A stretch of DNA of 64,000 nt from the NCBI GenBank assembly GCA_011947345.1, contig JAAVTG010000871.1, positions 54,759-118,758 on the forward strand, read 5' to 3'. Source of the DNA: Phytophthora quininea (Eukaryota > Oomycota > Peronosporomycetes > Peronosporales > Peronosporaceae). Positions 32,851-44,546 of the stretch are shown here, piece after piece. Under the pieces are notes generated by a model. That model had not been told where the DNA came from, ran no database searches, and was given only the letters and a program-made list of their open reading frames with translations. The translations under genes and the position numbers were made by a program. Position 1 is the stretch's first letter. Every line of letters begins with the position of its first letter.

Positions 32851-33701
32851 TGTGGTGAAGCACTTTCCCAGAATCTCGGATCAGCGAATGGGAAGCCAAC
32901 ATGAAGGGATCCATACTGGATCCGAAGAGATCTATAGTGGATCCAAGTGATCCAGAACCCCGGGCCCAGATCTCCACGTGGAATGCCCCAGCCATCGATC
33001 TGGCACGACACGAGCCCAAAGAGTGAAGATATCCAGTGCGGTAACATAGATTTGGCGATAAGATAGACTTTAGGATAGGATCCAACCATAATTTGCTGAA
33101 TACAGAGTCGAATTTGCCTTGTACACCACAAGTGCCCTTCTTAGCGCATAAGACCACGGGATCTACATTGGCCCAGTCCAGCTACGTCGGGATCACCGCG
33201 GATCAAGCAGCGCTCGGGTGATCTGGATAATATATTGGCCAGATCCACTCGCAGTCTAGATCCACAAGTACCAAGTGCAGATCCAAGGTCTACTGGAGTT
33301 ACTACTTGGCCAGGACGACCGACCGACCCTCAATCCCCCCAAGATCACGGTATTGGAAGCGTTCAAGTACGGAAAAGGAAGACCACACACCCTCGAGGAA
33401 ACCCCCACCTGGATCCAAGATCCAGGTCCCAGATCCAAGTAGATCCAAGCGATTACTGGTCTGGCCAATATTCAAGAACGCAGAGTGAAGATTCCCGCGC
33501 TGCTCCTGACTTCCCACGTCCCGCCAAGACGTTCGATCTTGACAGATCAAGCATCCTCGAAGCACCTGAAGAGCAGATCCAGCCCGCCGACGGGTACACA
33601 AGGTGAGCACACTTCAGCATCCCACGGATATCGGAGTACCCTCCGTTAGTCGGTGTCTGGGCGCAGTGGAAGCGGATTTTGATAAATCCCGCTACACCAC
33701 A
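32851..33701 (+). repeat. 5' LTR of Gypsy element B
   Basis: Starts TGTGGTGAAGC and ends GCTACACCACA. It matches 44560-45411 almost exactly. The interval 33235-33460 alone contains eight GATC sites. The short minus-strand reading frames in it are not genes. Confidence 0.95.
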
Positions 33702-35950
33702 ATGGTGCGCGTGCCCGGATCTTTGGGTGACTCGGGATTTCACCGTGAGTCCCCAGAAGATGCAAAGATCAAGGTAGAACCGGGAGATCAAGCGTCATCG
33801 GAGCATGGATCGACGACGACGCCGCTGAATCAAGCAAGATCCACGGATCAACAGAGCCCTGGGAGGAGTTCTGTTGACGGAAACGAGGCAGATCCAAACC
33901 TGGATCTGGAAGAAAAACCTCAAGTTCCTCCCCAGGTCCCTTCGGGGACCCCGCGGATCTCGATGCGTATCGAGATCCACCGTGAAAAAGAAGAAGATCA
34001 AGTCGACACGCAAGAAACTGAAGGCTTTGGAGTCGGAGACCGAAGATCGAGGTGGACCAACCGGAATCTGGACGGAAGACTCGCTGGAACGAGCGTATTA
34101 CCAGAAGGAGTTGAATAAGTTCCTGCTTCTGGATCCAGTCATGAGGATCGTTCAACCGAAGCAGATTGGAGCGCTAAAAGGTCCTGTGACCGCTCCTCAA
34201 GTCGTATCCAACAAGCTGGTGATGGCTAAGGGTCTCCTCCAACTGCTGAAGGAAGCGGATCTAATGGCAGGATCTTTTGACGCCGATGACCTGTTCGACC
34301 AAGATCTAACGATGATCCAACAGTCAACGCTAGATCTATTCGACAGACTGAAGGTCCTGGTCGGGGAGACCTCTCCGAAGATGGGCCTGACCAGCTCTCT
34401 GCGGATCGACGCGCCGGAGTATCGCACTTCGTCTTCGGACTACGCGTCGGCGACGTCTGAGATGGGATCTGACAGTTCAACTGCACCACGACGTATGTCA
34501 CTCGGCCCGTCCGGCGCAGCGTCGTTGGCCGCTCGCGCTAAGGCCCTAAAGCACGGTCAATAAGGATCAAGTGACGTGAAGACAGAAACCCGATCGGATC
34601 GCAACCCCGCTAGGCTGGATCCTGCTGGATCCGCTAGTGGTTTGGAGTCATACTTCCAAGCCGCGATGCGCCGATTCCTTCAAGAGCAACAAGTCATAGC
34701 GACGCCCAAAGTGACTACATTCAAGCCAGAGTCAAAATCACCTGACGTTGAGATGGAATCCGTGGACTCGAACATGCATGGAGAATACGACCCAGATGAT
34801 CTGGAGTTGCCGAACTTAGCGTCGGCGGCGGTAGCCACCACCACGGCTGGATCCAGGTCTCCCGTGGTACAGAGAGCGAGAATCTCGGCGATCTCGGACC
34901 TAAGAGAGTTCATAGGCAAGGATCACGACGAAGATCGTGCATTGACCTGGCTAAGCAAGGTCAAGTCAGCTCTGCTGCGAGATCAAGCTCCTGACGACGA
35001 GAAATGCTTGATCTTAGGGAATTTGCTAGCAGGATCGGCCCGAAACTGGTATCGACAACTTGGCCGATCCACCCGGAACATCTGGGGTGACCTCGTACGA
35101 AGTTTTCAGGTCCGGTACTGTGGTGGAGGAGTCTCAGTAGCAAGGCAGTATTACCACGCCCGAAAAAGTCGGACGAATCCCCCTGGAGTACCTCGACCGC
35201 CTCAACGTGGCGGCCATGCGTGCAAAGTTGAAGGTCAAGGATGGATCAGCTAAGGAACGCCGAGAACATGTAGATCACTTCATCGAAACTCTGGGCGATC
35301 CAGATCTTGGTGATCAATTAACGCTGTTGCGGCTCAAGAGCGCCGAAGACCTAGAAGAAGTGTTGCATGACCGTGAGAGAGCCAAATCGCGTCAAAGGAA
35401 GTCTACTGGATCGAGCAAGACACGTCAGAAGCCGTCGACAGCAGCTCCAGCCGCTTCAACCAAGAGGTCAGTCAGATCAGTCCAAGTTGCCGCTCACGAG
35501 TCCGAGTCCGAGTCTGGGTCCGATGGATCTGATGGGGAAGGTGACTTGCGCAAGATATATCTCGGCGCGGAGCGGCCACCTGACGCGGAAAGAGGCGGAC
35601 CTACCTCAGACAAACCTCAAGAGGCTAAGATCCAACCTGATCCAAACGCTCACGGGCGTGGATCGCAAGGACCACTGGACAAGGACAAGCGACCGGATAG
35701 GTACCGCTGTTCGCACTGTGGATCGCTGAAGCACTCGGATCTTGGCTGCTGGAGGCGTCTTACGTGTGAAAAGTGTGGCAAGAAGGGTCATCCGACGGAT
35801 CGCTGTCTGTTCGTGTGCCGCGGGTGTGGTGAACTGCATGACATGGGGAACTGCCCCATGGAAGAGTTCTACAATCAGATTCGCCAATGGTACAACCCGA
35901 CTAAGCATGCAGGCATGCTGCCCGACATCGCTGAGAAGATGTTAAACTAG
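33702..35950 (+). pseudogene. Gag of Gypsy element B
   Basis: An acidic N-terminal part (33702-34118, then 33874-34563 in another frame) precedes the Gag core (34576-35253, continuing in a second frame to 35950). The core has Trp-Leu-Ser-Lys-Val-Lys and Asn-Trp-Tyr-Arg-Gln-Leu, aligned with Gag of element A. Three zinc knuckles (CX2CX4HX4C twice, then CX2CX3HX4C; about 35705-35855) follow an acidic Ser-rich linker. The break at 35163-35167 is explained by one A missing from a run. Gag ends Met-Leu-Asn-TAG at 35950 within the frameshift signal. Confidence 0.85.
33703..33719 (+). other. Primer-binding site of Gypsy element B
   Basis: TGGTGCGCGTGCCCGGA starts one base after the LTR and overlaps a possible gag start codon (ATG at 33702). 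It resembles the primer site of element A. The tRNA was not identified. Confidence 0.7.
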
Positions 35951-35995
35951 GACGCTCGCCAGGTTGGAATCTGGTACGAGCCGAGCGTTCTAGGT
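35941..35995 (+). promoter_or_regulatory. Predicted -1 ribosomal frameshift signal, gag-pol junction of B
   Basis: GTTAAAC (35941-35947), read G TTA AAC in the gag frame, is directly followed by TAG (35948-35950). The -1 frame is open from 35947 into pol. CTAGGACGCTCG (35947-35958) can pair with CGAGCGTTCTAG about 24 bases downstream, giving a 12-bp stem with one G-U pair; if its lowest pairs melt, a stem lies a few bases after the heptamer. GUUAAAC is a known slippery site in arterivirus RNAs. Confidence 0.7.
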
Positions 35996-38900
35996 ACTGC
36001 ATCTATGCATTTGTGAACAAGAACTCGGTAGATCAAGGTAGCAAGCTGCTGGATCCACCCGATAATACATGCCAACTGCATCGGAAACGAGCCGCTACCG
36101 TCTCAAGTTTCCGCCATGCGGATGAATTTGCTAGATCCGAGGTCGCTGTGACAGTGGAACTAGATCCATGTGAATCCCGCGGATACTGGAAGCAGAAACC
36201 ACAAGACCAGTGGTTTACACCCGTCGACGGTGAATCGACGTCCGATATCCCGGGATCTCGCCGCATAGACACCTATAGTGGGCCGAATATGGCTGGATCC
36301 GCTGACCTACTGCCAGGGAGTCTCGAGGATACTGGAAACGTCATTCACCGGGAAAATGGTTCCGTCAGGCTAAGATAGCTGGCAAGATCAACAATCTGAA
36401 AGCGATCTTGCTCCTAGACAGTGGTGCCGAGGTGTCCATTCTGGATACCGCCTTTGCTCGTAAGGTAGGCTGCCATATTGACACTAGCCAGAACCAGGAC
36501 TGTGTGGGGATCGGCGAAAATGTGTATACGACGGAAGGGAGAACTCGGATCAAGATCACTCTTGCCGGATACTTGGTGTACTTCTTCGACATCTGGGTCG
36601 GTGATCTGTCGGGTCAGGAGGCGATCCTAGGCATGGATTTTATGGTTCCTGCCGGGATCCGCCTAGACCTAGCCTTTGGGTCGGTCTGTCTACCCGACGA
36701 GGTCAAGATCCAGCTCAGTGGACGACGTCAGCTCTATAGTGACAAGTCTCGACAGCTCCGGGTGGAGAAGGATCTATGGATGGACGTAGGAGAGTCGATC
36801 GAGCTTCCTATGCGTTTAAAGACTCTGGATCGTGAGAAACTATGGGTAACACGTGGAGACCGATGGGTGCCAACAATTGTACACGGTCCCGGCAAGACAA
36901 GGTACCTTCGGGTGACCAATGTAAGGGAGAAGAGAGCCGTGCTGGATCGCTATGCACAAGTTGGTATGTGGTTATTGGATGAACGTGTGCCACGTATTCC
37001 GGGTTTTGTCTCGGTCGGATCCAGGCGGTATATGGAGTGGCAGAACCTAGCACTACAAGCAACGGTTGAATTCCCACCGGAACAACCTCAGGTAGATATG
37101 AAGTCAATGGCCGAACGCCCAACATACCCAACACCACGCAAACTCCTCCAGCGGGAATCAAAAGTGGTGAATCCAGGTCATTCCAACTCGGATCTCGGAG
37201 TTCCTGGTGGAGATCCGTCGGGACCACCAGCTATCCTCCAGGTTACTGTCAACCTGGAGGCGGATCGATGTGTTGGAAGTGACGGGACTAATTCATCGGG
37301 TAGTCTGGACAGAGCGTCCCTTGTTGTGGTATCAGGCACTGACCTCGACGCGACAGATCGGATCTCGACCAAGATAGGACAAGACGGTAATGTACTCCAG
37401 CCAACAGAAGCACCAAATGACAGGGAAGCGTCGGATCCAGTGCCACAAGACCCAGATCTTGTCAGTAACGAAGGATCCGTAGAAGATGACCAAGTTTGTT
37501 ATCACGAAGGGGGCGAATTGAATGTGGAGGATGTGCGAGATCAGATGGCAGTGCTCCCAGAAGTGACTTCGACTACGGACGAGATGATGATTGAGGATCT
37601 GCAGGTGGGAGATCCCCGGATCAACACCCCAGAGGAGATCGATCGGCTCCGGAGGTTGATCTGGAAGAAACGACATCTGTTGATCGGTAAAGGTAATGCG
37701 TTGCCACCGGCGGCTAAAGGTGCGATTTGCGACATAGACGTCGGAAATGCCAAGCCTGTGACGCAACGAGTTCGAAAGGTGGCTCCACAGTTCAGGGAGA
37801 AGCTATCGGACCTAATCAAAGGACTACTGGCAGCTAAAATCATCCAGCCGTCAAGATCTTCATGGGCGTCGCCCATAGTGGTGATAATCAAGAAGAATGG
37901 GGTGGACATCCGCCGATGTATTGATTATCGGCTAGTGAACAGCCTGACTAAGCTGATGGTATACCCAATGCCCCTGATCAATGATCTACTCGAAGATCTA
38001 GACAAGGTACTCTGGTACTGTTCGCTGGACATGACCAGTGGGTTCTGGGTGGTGTCGATGACTGACCGAGCGCGGCTGATTTCAGCTTTTATCACCCCGT
38101 TCGGACTGTTTGAGTGGCTACGTATGCCATTTGGTCTAAAAACGCTCCCCAGATCTATCAACGCCTGCTGGACAACGCACTCTATGGATTTGTGAAGATC
38201 TCGAAGACAAACCCCACGGATCCGGCGGTCGATCTGTTCGTGGAAGGAGAACCGGAAAGTCCAGGCAAACCATCTATCCTGGGACGCAGATCGTACATCG
38301 ACGACATCCTGGTGGCCGCGAAATCGTGGGATCAGCTGTGTGGTCGTGTTGAAGATTTGCTGGAGGCGTGTGACGAGTGGAATCTGTCAATTAGTGTGGT
38401 GAAGAGTTTTTGGGGACTGCAAAAGGTGGATTACTTAGGGCATCAAGTCTCTGGCCAAGGTCTGGAGGCGCGTCCGAAGGATCTCTCAGCGCTAGTGGAC
38501 TTGCCGTTCCCTGGGTCTCTCAGATCCATGCAATCTTTTCTCGGCAGTCTGAATTATTACAGCCGGTTCATGGAGGATTATGCCATCTACGCCGCTATCC
38601 TGTACGAACTGAGGGAGATAGACTTCGCTGAACTAAGTAGAGATGGCGTTCGCGATCGGATCCAAGCTCTGGTCGATAAGGACTCGACGGATCCAACCAT
38701 TGATCGAAGGGATCCCGACCCGGATGTGAGGGATTCGGCCAGCTCAGATGACCGGTGGCTCCGAGCAGGGCGGGCTTTTGATGCACTGAAGCACCGAATT
38801 GTCACGGCGCCGATCTTGCGTCATTTTGACTCTGATCTACCCCCAGTGGTGATCGTGTACGCCAGTGAGTGGGCAATCTCAGCGGCATTAGTACAAGAAC

Positions 38901-39290
38901 ATGACCAGGTGTACTATCCAGTTCTGTTCACCAGTCGGACGCTGAAATCTAACGAGATCAACTACAACGTGGTTGAGAAAGAGATATTAGCGCTCTTACA
39001 TGTTGGATCTAGGTTTCAACATGCTTGTAGGCCGACGGGTCAAAATCCTTACTTGGCACTCGACTCTGGCGTGGTTGTTCAGATCACCTGGGCTCCAAGG
39101 CCGTTTGGGGCAGTGGGCGGCGATCTTGTCGCCATGGACACTCGAGATCACGAAGTCCTCTAAAGGAGAAGACGAGATCCTCGGTGTTCTGGCAGCTAGC
39201 ATTACCCCTAGATCCAGTGTCGACGAAGCCCTTGCAGCCATAGCCCCTAAAAGGAGCCTAAACGCAAGATCCAAGTACCGATCCCAGTGA
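35947..39290 (+). pseudogene. Pol of B: protease, reverse transcriptase, first RNase H
   Basis: The -1 frame from 35947 gives the pol spacer. After a one-base A shortage (36353-36356) the protease follows with Asp-Ser-Gly (36417-36425) and Ile-Leu-Gly-Met-Asp-Phe. A linker of about 350 residues leads to reverse transcriptase (Asp-Ile-Asp-Val, Lys-Lys-Asn-Gly-Val-Asp-Ile-Arg, Leu-Arg-Met-Pro-Phe-Gly-Leu-Lys). At 38138-38142 one A is missing; the next frame (38114-39163) continues with the catalytic Tyr-Ile-Asp-Asp (about 38295) and the thumb. The first RNase H (Leu-Arg-His-Phe-Asp-Ser-Asp, Asn-Tyr-Asn-Val-Val-Glu-Lys-Glu) runs to about 39000, and its tail continues to 39290 in a third frame. 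Confidence 0.9.
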
Positions 39291-40090
39291 TCCAGGCCGA
39301 AGAAGAGCTGCTGGTAGTAAGTTTTGACGGATCAGCTCGAGTCAAGCGCGGTGAAAGCGCCTACAGCGCGATCTTATGGAAGTTGCCTGAGTGGGCCGTC
39401 GTGGAAGCTCGATCCAGCTTCTCTGAAGGGCTCACCGTCAACGAAGCAGAGTATAACGGTTTTCTGTTGGGGCTGGATCTACTCCGTGGACGGGATCCAA
39501 CACGGTTGGTGATCTGTGGCGATTCCAATCTAGTAATCCGCCAGGTTAGAGGTGAGATTGACTGCAAAGCCCCTGGTCTCACCCTGTTGAAGCAAAAGGT
39601 GATGGATCGACTGCGAAAGTGGCCAGATCATGAACTGGTGCATGTCAAACGAGATTGGAACGCTAGCGCGGATAGCCTGGCAAGTGCGGCGCTACAGCAA
39701 GAGCAAGGAACGATTGTCGACGGGGAGGCGAAGATCCAAGATCTGGTCACGCTAAACAGGCTGGACGAGATCTTGTCCCCGCAGTTAGAGTCCCCGGTTG
39801 CACGAATCATGCCGTTTGTGACTAGATCCAACGTCCGAAGCGGATCCAGCCCGCCAGCTCTACAAGAAGAGGTGGTTCGTGGTTTGCGGATTGACCGGAT
39901 CCGCCAGGCACAGGAAGAAGAGGCATGGATCCGAGACTTTAAGAAGTATCTCAACAGGGATCTCGTGGATCTAACGCAGGACGAAGCTACAGCATACAGC
40001 AAAATCGCTACAGATTATGAGGTAGATGACCAGGATCTATTGTTCTACTGCCCCCTAATCGGAGATCTGACGTGGATCGAGACGGATTAA
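39287..40090 (+). pseudogene. Second (RNase HI-like) RNase H of Gypsy element B
   Basis: An RNase HI fold with all four acidic positions visible: Ser-Phe-Asp-Gly-Ser-Ala (about 39325), Asn-Glu-Ala-Glu-Tyr-Asn-Gly (about 39445), Cys-Gly-Asp-Ser-Asn-Leu-Val-Ile (about 39520) and Asn-Ala-Ser-Ala-Asp-Ser-Leu-Ala (about 39665). A second complete RNase H after the normal Gypsy one resembles the archaeal-type domain reported in a few Gypsy lineages. It would degrade RNA in RNA-DNA hybrids. The frame is lost at 40051-40055, where one C appears missing, just before integrase. Confidence 0.85.
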
Positions 40091-41505
40091 TGCGGCTGGT
40101 AGTACCAGAGACACTTCAGGGCGACATATTGTACCACTACCATGTGAGTTTGGAGAGCGGACACCAAGGGATCGGCCGGACATATCAACGGATCCGGGAT
40201 CATTTCCACTGGAGAGGCTTATATCGCAGCGTTCAGCGATATGTCGGTGAATGCGTTGATTGCGAGACCGGGAAAGGAAGGCCCACCATCCGTGGTGAGT
40301 CACCGGGAAACGTGCACGCGACGTACCCGTTCCAGGTCGTTGCGATGGATCACATACCCTCACTGCCTAAGTCGTACAAAGGGAATACGGAGCTGTTGAT
40401 CTGGGTGGATCTATTCACGGGTTATGTGATAGCTAAGGCGAGCGCGTCCAGGACGGTCCAGACTATTGCAGAGTCATATGAGGAGTGTGTGTTCCGCAGA
40501 TTTGGCGCCAGCGAGATGATCCGGCATGTTCGGGAGCCGGGTTTTATGTCCGATTTCTTTCGCGCGTTTAACAAAATCATGGGACAGCGTCAGCGTGCCA
40601 CGCTGGCTTATCGGCCGCAGGCAAACGGCACAGCGGAACGTATGGTGCAAACGATGACCAGATCGTTGAAAATGTACGTGCAGGACGTGGATCAACGCGA
40701 TTGGGATGAGTATGCGGAGAGACTGACGTTTGCAATTAATACGGCTCAAGATCGGGTCCGCGGCGACACACCATTTTATTTGGTACACGGTTGGGACCCT
40801 AGATCCACGCTGGAAGCGGTCCTGCCAGTGGGTAGCACGCGGAGGCGAGATCGGGATCCACGCAGGTGGCGATATCGGATCCAGAAGTACTATTCGCGAG
40901 CTAGGGAGCACGTAAACAACAAGCTGAAGGAAGCGATAGCTGATCGAGCTGATCTGCACAACGAAGGAGTCGGATCACATGGGATCGAAGCTGGATCACA
41001 GGTCTGGTTGTACTTGGATCGCGTCAAGGAAGGATACGCGAAGAAATTGGCCCACATGTGGCATGGCCCGTTCCGGGTAGCGGAAAAGATCAACGAGTAC
41101 TCGGTACGACTTGAGATCGCCGGCACGGCGTACAATATATTCCCGGTAGTCCATGTGTCCAAGCTCAAGAGAGTGAAGGATTTTCCAGATCGTCCCAAGA
41201 TCCGACTGACCGTGGACGACACGGATCGACTCGATTTTGACGAAGCTCTGCTCCCTGAAGACAGTTGGGTTCGGGACCTAGACCCGGATGAGTACGAAGT
41301 AGAACGGATCTCGGATGTACGGACCGGCCGCCGGACCCGATATGGCAGGATCCAACGCGAGTTCCTAGTACATTGGCGGGGATACGAAGACCTGTCCTGG
41401 GTAGATGAAGCGGATCTCAACTGCGGCGCCTTACTGCATGACTTTCTACGCCAGCGAGCAAACCGAAGCCGGTTTGGCGTGATGCAGTCATATGAAGGGG
41501 CATAG
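40072..41505 (+). pseudogene. Integrase with chromodomain of Gypsy element B
   Basis: One open frame of 477 codons. The zinc-binding His-His-Cys-Cys module (Ser-Gly-His-Gln-Gly, then Cys-Val-Asp-Cys) precedes the core. The first catalytic Asp lies in Ala-Met-Asp-His-Ile, and the Glu in Ala-Asn-Gly-Thr-Ala-Glu-Arg. The second Asp is absent: the family His-Asp-Arg-Asp-Pro-Arg-Phe-Met reads His-Val-Arg-Glu-Pro-Gly-Phe-Met (about 40525-40550). The GPF module (Trp-His-Gly-Pro-Phe-Arg-Val) and a chromodomain (Tyr-Glu-Val-Glu-Arg-Ile, Val-His-Trp-Arg-Gly-Tyr-Glu, about 41290-41450) follow. As written this copy should be unable to integrate. Confidence 0.88.
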
Positions 41506-41969
41506 CGGCTGGATCCGGAGGACGAGGTGGTCGTTCTGCTGAAGAGTTGGTTGAAAAGGTCTGCAAGTTGGCTGCAGGTCTGGAGGAACAGGGTTGTATA
41601 TGTGCATATTTTGCATGTGGATCCGAACGCACTATGATCAGACAAGCTCGGATCCAAGTGCAGTTGACCATTCAACAGGAAGCGAACGATGGGATGGAGG
41701 AATAAAGGTCAAGAATCAATTACGTGGAGATTAAACTACCGCAGAGTAGCTCAGGGTATTGGATCCACGCGCAACCATGAGACCGGAGGCGGATCCGGAC
41801 GGAGCCCGACCGGAATGGTTTCGATCCAGGGCCAGAGCGTGAGATCACGGATCCGGGTCGCGGGCGACAGCGTCAAAGCGGAACGGGAGCCGAGCTACAG
41901 AGCGCGCGGGGTGGTGAGCCGGACTGTCACGATAGTGGTTACGCCAGCGATCCACTCGGTCGCACTCGG

Positions 41970-44405
41970 TCAAGGCCTCGATGAGATCGGCGGGTAAACT
42001 TTGGGCAGGACGTCGGGCAGCACCGGGAGCACCTGCAGGGCGAGCCAGCAAGTGTGCTGCGTGGCCTGGATACCAAACAACGTTTTCGCTTGGACGGGGA
42101 AGTGTAGGAAGAAGGGGTCCAACAGGATATCCACATCGCACCAGCCATCTCGCATCGCCACCAGTAAACGCTGTATGAACTGGATCCAACGGGGTCCAGC
42201 GTGCGATCTGCGTTGCTTGCGGGCCTTGTAATAGATATCTAGGCTGGCATGCTCACGTCTCATTTCCTTCGAAATGGGCAGGAAATGGGTGGACTCCCAA
42301 TAGGCCTGGCGACCTCTAGCCTCGTGTGTCAAATACATATCCACAGCAGCAGCGAGACTTGTACGAGCACGGCGATGAGCCGCCAGATCGAAGGTCAGCG
42401 GCGACGATGGGTTTCGTAGAACGTTCCAAGGAGCCCCCGCCAGCAGCGCACTAACGTTGGCGGGTGTAATGAGGTATTCGCTGTACTGGGCAGCAATGAC
42501 GGCCGGAACTTGAGCCCGGGTCGGGAAGATCCAGCCAGGCTTCAGCGGAAACCGACGAACTAGAGTGGCCGGGATCATCCCAGTGACTTGGATCGAGCTG
42601 AGGAAGCCCGCATCCCATGGGTCCACTTCTGTAGACGAGAAACGGCGAGGCCGGTTGAACCCCGGAATAAATTCGGCGTGCGGAGCAAATGGATTCACCG
42701 GCGGTACAGGGGAGCGACATCAGGGGATCTGGGGGGATCCGGGAGGAGAACCTCCGGGTGAACCATCGGGGATCCAGGCAGAGACCCGGAAGTAGCCGTG
42801 GCAACAGAGCCAGCGGGAACGGCTGTGGGGAGTGATCCGGCGTCCGCAGGTGGAGCGGCAGCCGGATCCGAATCGGACCGCGCGATCTCGATGTCCGCGA
42901 CAGTGCAAGAACTAGGAGACGGAGATGGAACCTCACTGACGGACGAACGGCGACCTTCTGCTCGAGACCGGGCCTTGGCCATCAAGATCTGCTCATCGGA
43001 GTCGCTGCCAACGTCACCTTCCTCCTCAGATCCAGGATGCACCCTTCCGGCCGGAAGAATTTCCGTTTGAGCATCATCATGAGCTTCACTCTCATCTGAC
43101 GAACTATCTACCCCACCAGATTCCGTGTTGGGACCGGCAGAGTTATCATCAACGTCACGGGATCCACCCTGATCGTCACCTTCGACTTCACCAGACCCAC
43201 CCTGATCGTCATCGACTTCTGCTACATCGTGGTTTCCGGCGACGTGTTCGTCATCAGCGACAGCCGAGTCGAACGGTGGGGGCGAATGCGGGCTGGGATC
43301 TTGGACGGTACCCGGTCCAGATCCGACGGACGATCCGGTGAGCCGGACAGTTTTCGCAGGCGGAGCTCCAGCGAGATCGGAGCTACTAGGACGTTTTGAA
43401 CCCGGCGCAGCCCCTACCAGCGAGGCCACGGCGGCCATATTCCGACGCAAACCATCTCGCTCCGCTTCGACAGACTCGAGATCACGGCGGGCAGTATCGC
43501 GCTGGGTCTGGGCATCTGCCACATCGCGACCCAGGGATCCGATCGATATGTTGGCCTCCACGAGAGCACGTTCTACAAGAAGAGACAGGTACCGTGATTA
43601 GTATGGGCCAACGACGATCGGATCCAAAGAACTATAGCTACGTACGGAGGCGATCAATCTCGCTCTGGAGGCTATCGCGCTCTCGGACAGTGGCTGCGAG
43701 GTCAGATCGGGCTTGTACTAGGTCCCGATGCGCTTGACGATTAGAAGTGACGGCAGCGTCGCGATCCCGGCACAACTGGGCATTGGCAGCCGTTAGCTCA
43801 GACAACTCGCGCTCTGCCGCGTCTGCAACCGCGCAGGCCGCCACCAATTGCACCGTAGTGTCATCGGCCGACGTTCGGGAGCCAGCTGGCGAGGGCCTCG
43901 AGCGTGCTAGCGCGGCTTCAGCCGCCTCCTGGCTACAGCGCGCATCGTCCCGCTCTCGCTCTAGGCCATAGATCTGGGACTCACGGCGGCGAAGATCTTC
44001 CTCTGCCGTGTCGAGATCATCTTGTAAGCGATCCCGATCTGCAAAGGTACGGAACAAGTCGGTTCGGAGATCGTGGCAGTCGGTCAGGGCGTGATCCAGA
44101 TCTCGGCATAAATGATCGATCTGACGCAGACGGAGGGAGATCTCTTCGTCCCGAACGTGGAGATGTCCCTGAAGCGAGGAAATTTCTGTACTAACGAAGG
44201 CCCGGCGGGCCTCGACCCGCTGGCGTTCCATCACGTCGACCTCACGAGACAACCGATGGATCTCGTCTTGCAGATCGTCCGCCACCTCCCCAGACAGGAG
44301 AGCTCCCAGGTGCGGCGCCCCAGCAGGATCTCGGCGTCAGGTGGAGGCGTAGCTGGCAGATCCACAGGCTGAGGTGGAACAGCGGACTCTAGCGATGTCG
44401 TGTCG
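41970..44405 (-). pseudogene. Antisense coiled-coil ORF set of Gypsy element B
   Basis: On the minus strand, a Pro-rich head (about 44405-44290) leads into a 215-codon coiled coil (44285-43638) with repeated Arg-Asp-Arg-Asp and Glu-Arg-Asp units. A second ORF (43561-42695) has a short coiled coil, a basic patch and a long Asp/Glu/Ser-rich acidic region. A third (42698-41970, overlapping by 4 bases) looks globular with many Trp. One or two frame corrections would join them into a protein of roughly 800 residues. No known domain was recognised. The first two parts resemble the relic at 275-2286, which supports a maintained gene of these elements. Its product could regulate the element; that is inference. 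Confidence 0.6.
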
Positions 44406-44546
44406 CACCGCGCGACAACAGGAGGGTCGTGGGTGCCACCGCCAGGCAGGCCGACATTCTCCGAGGTGGGCTCCATGGGCTTGAGGACTAGCGGGATGAT
44501 TCTCGAATGGTGCCTGACGTGATGCCGTCGGAGGGCAGCAACCTCA

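Noticed and set aside
32837..33157. Minus-strand frames within the LTRs of element B (also 44544-44866)
   Set aside because: Present identically in both LTRs without protein features; the LTR is non-coding. The 44544-44866 frame was not used as the start of the antisense gene.
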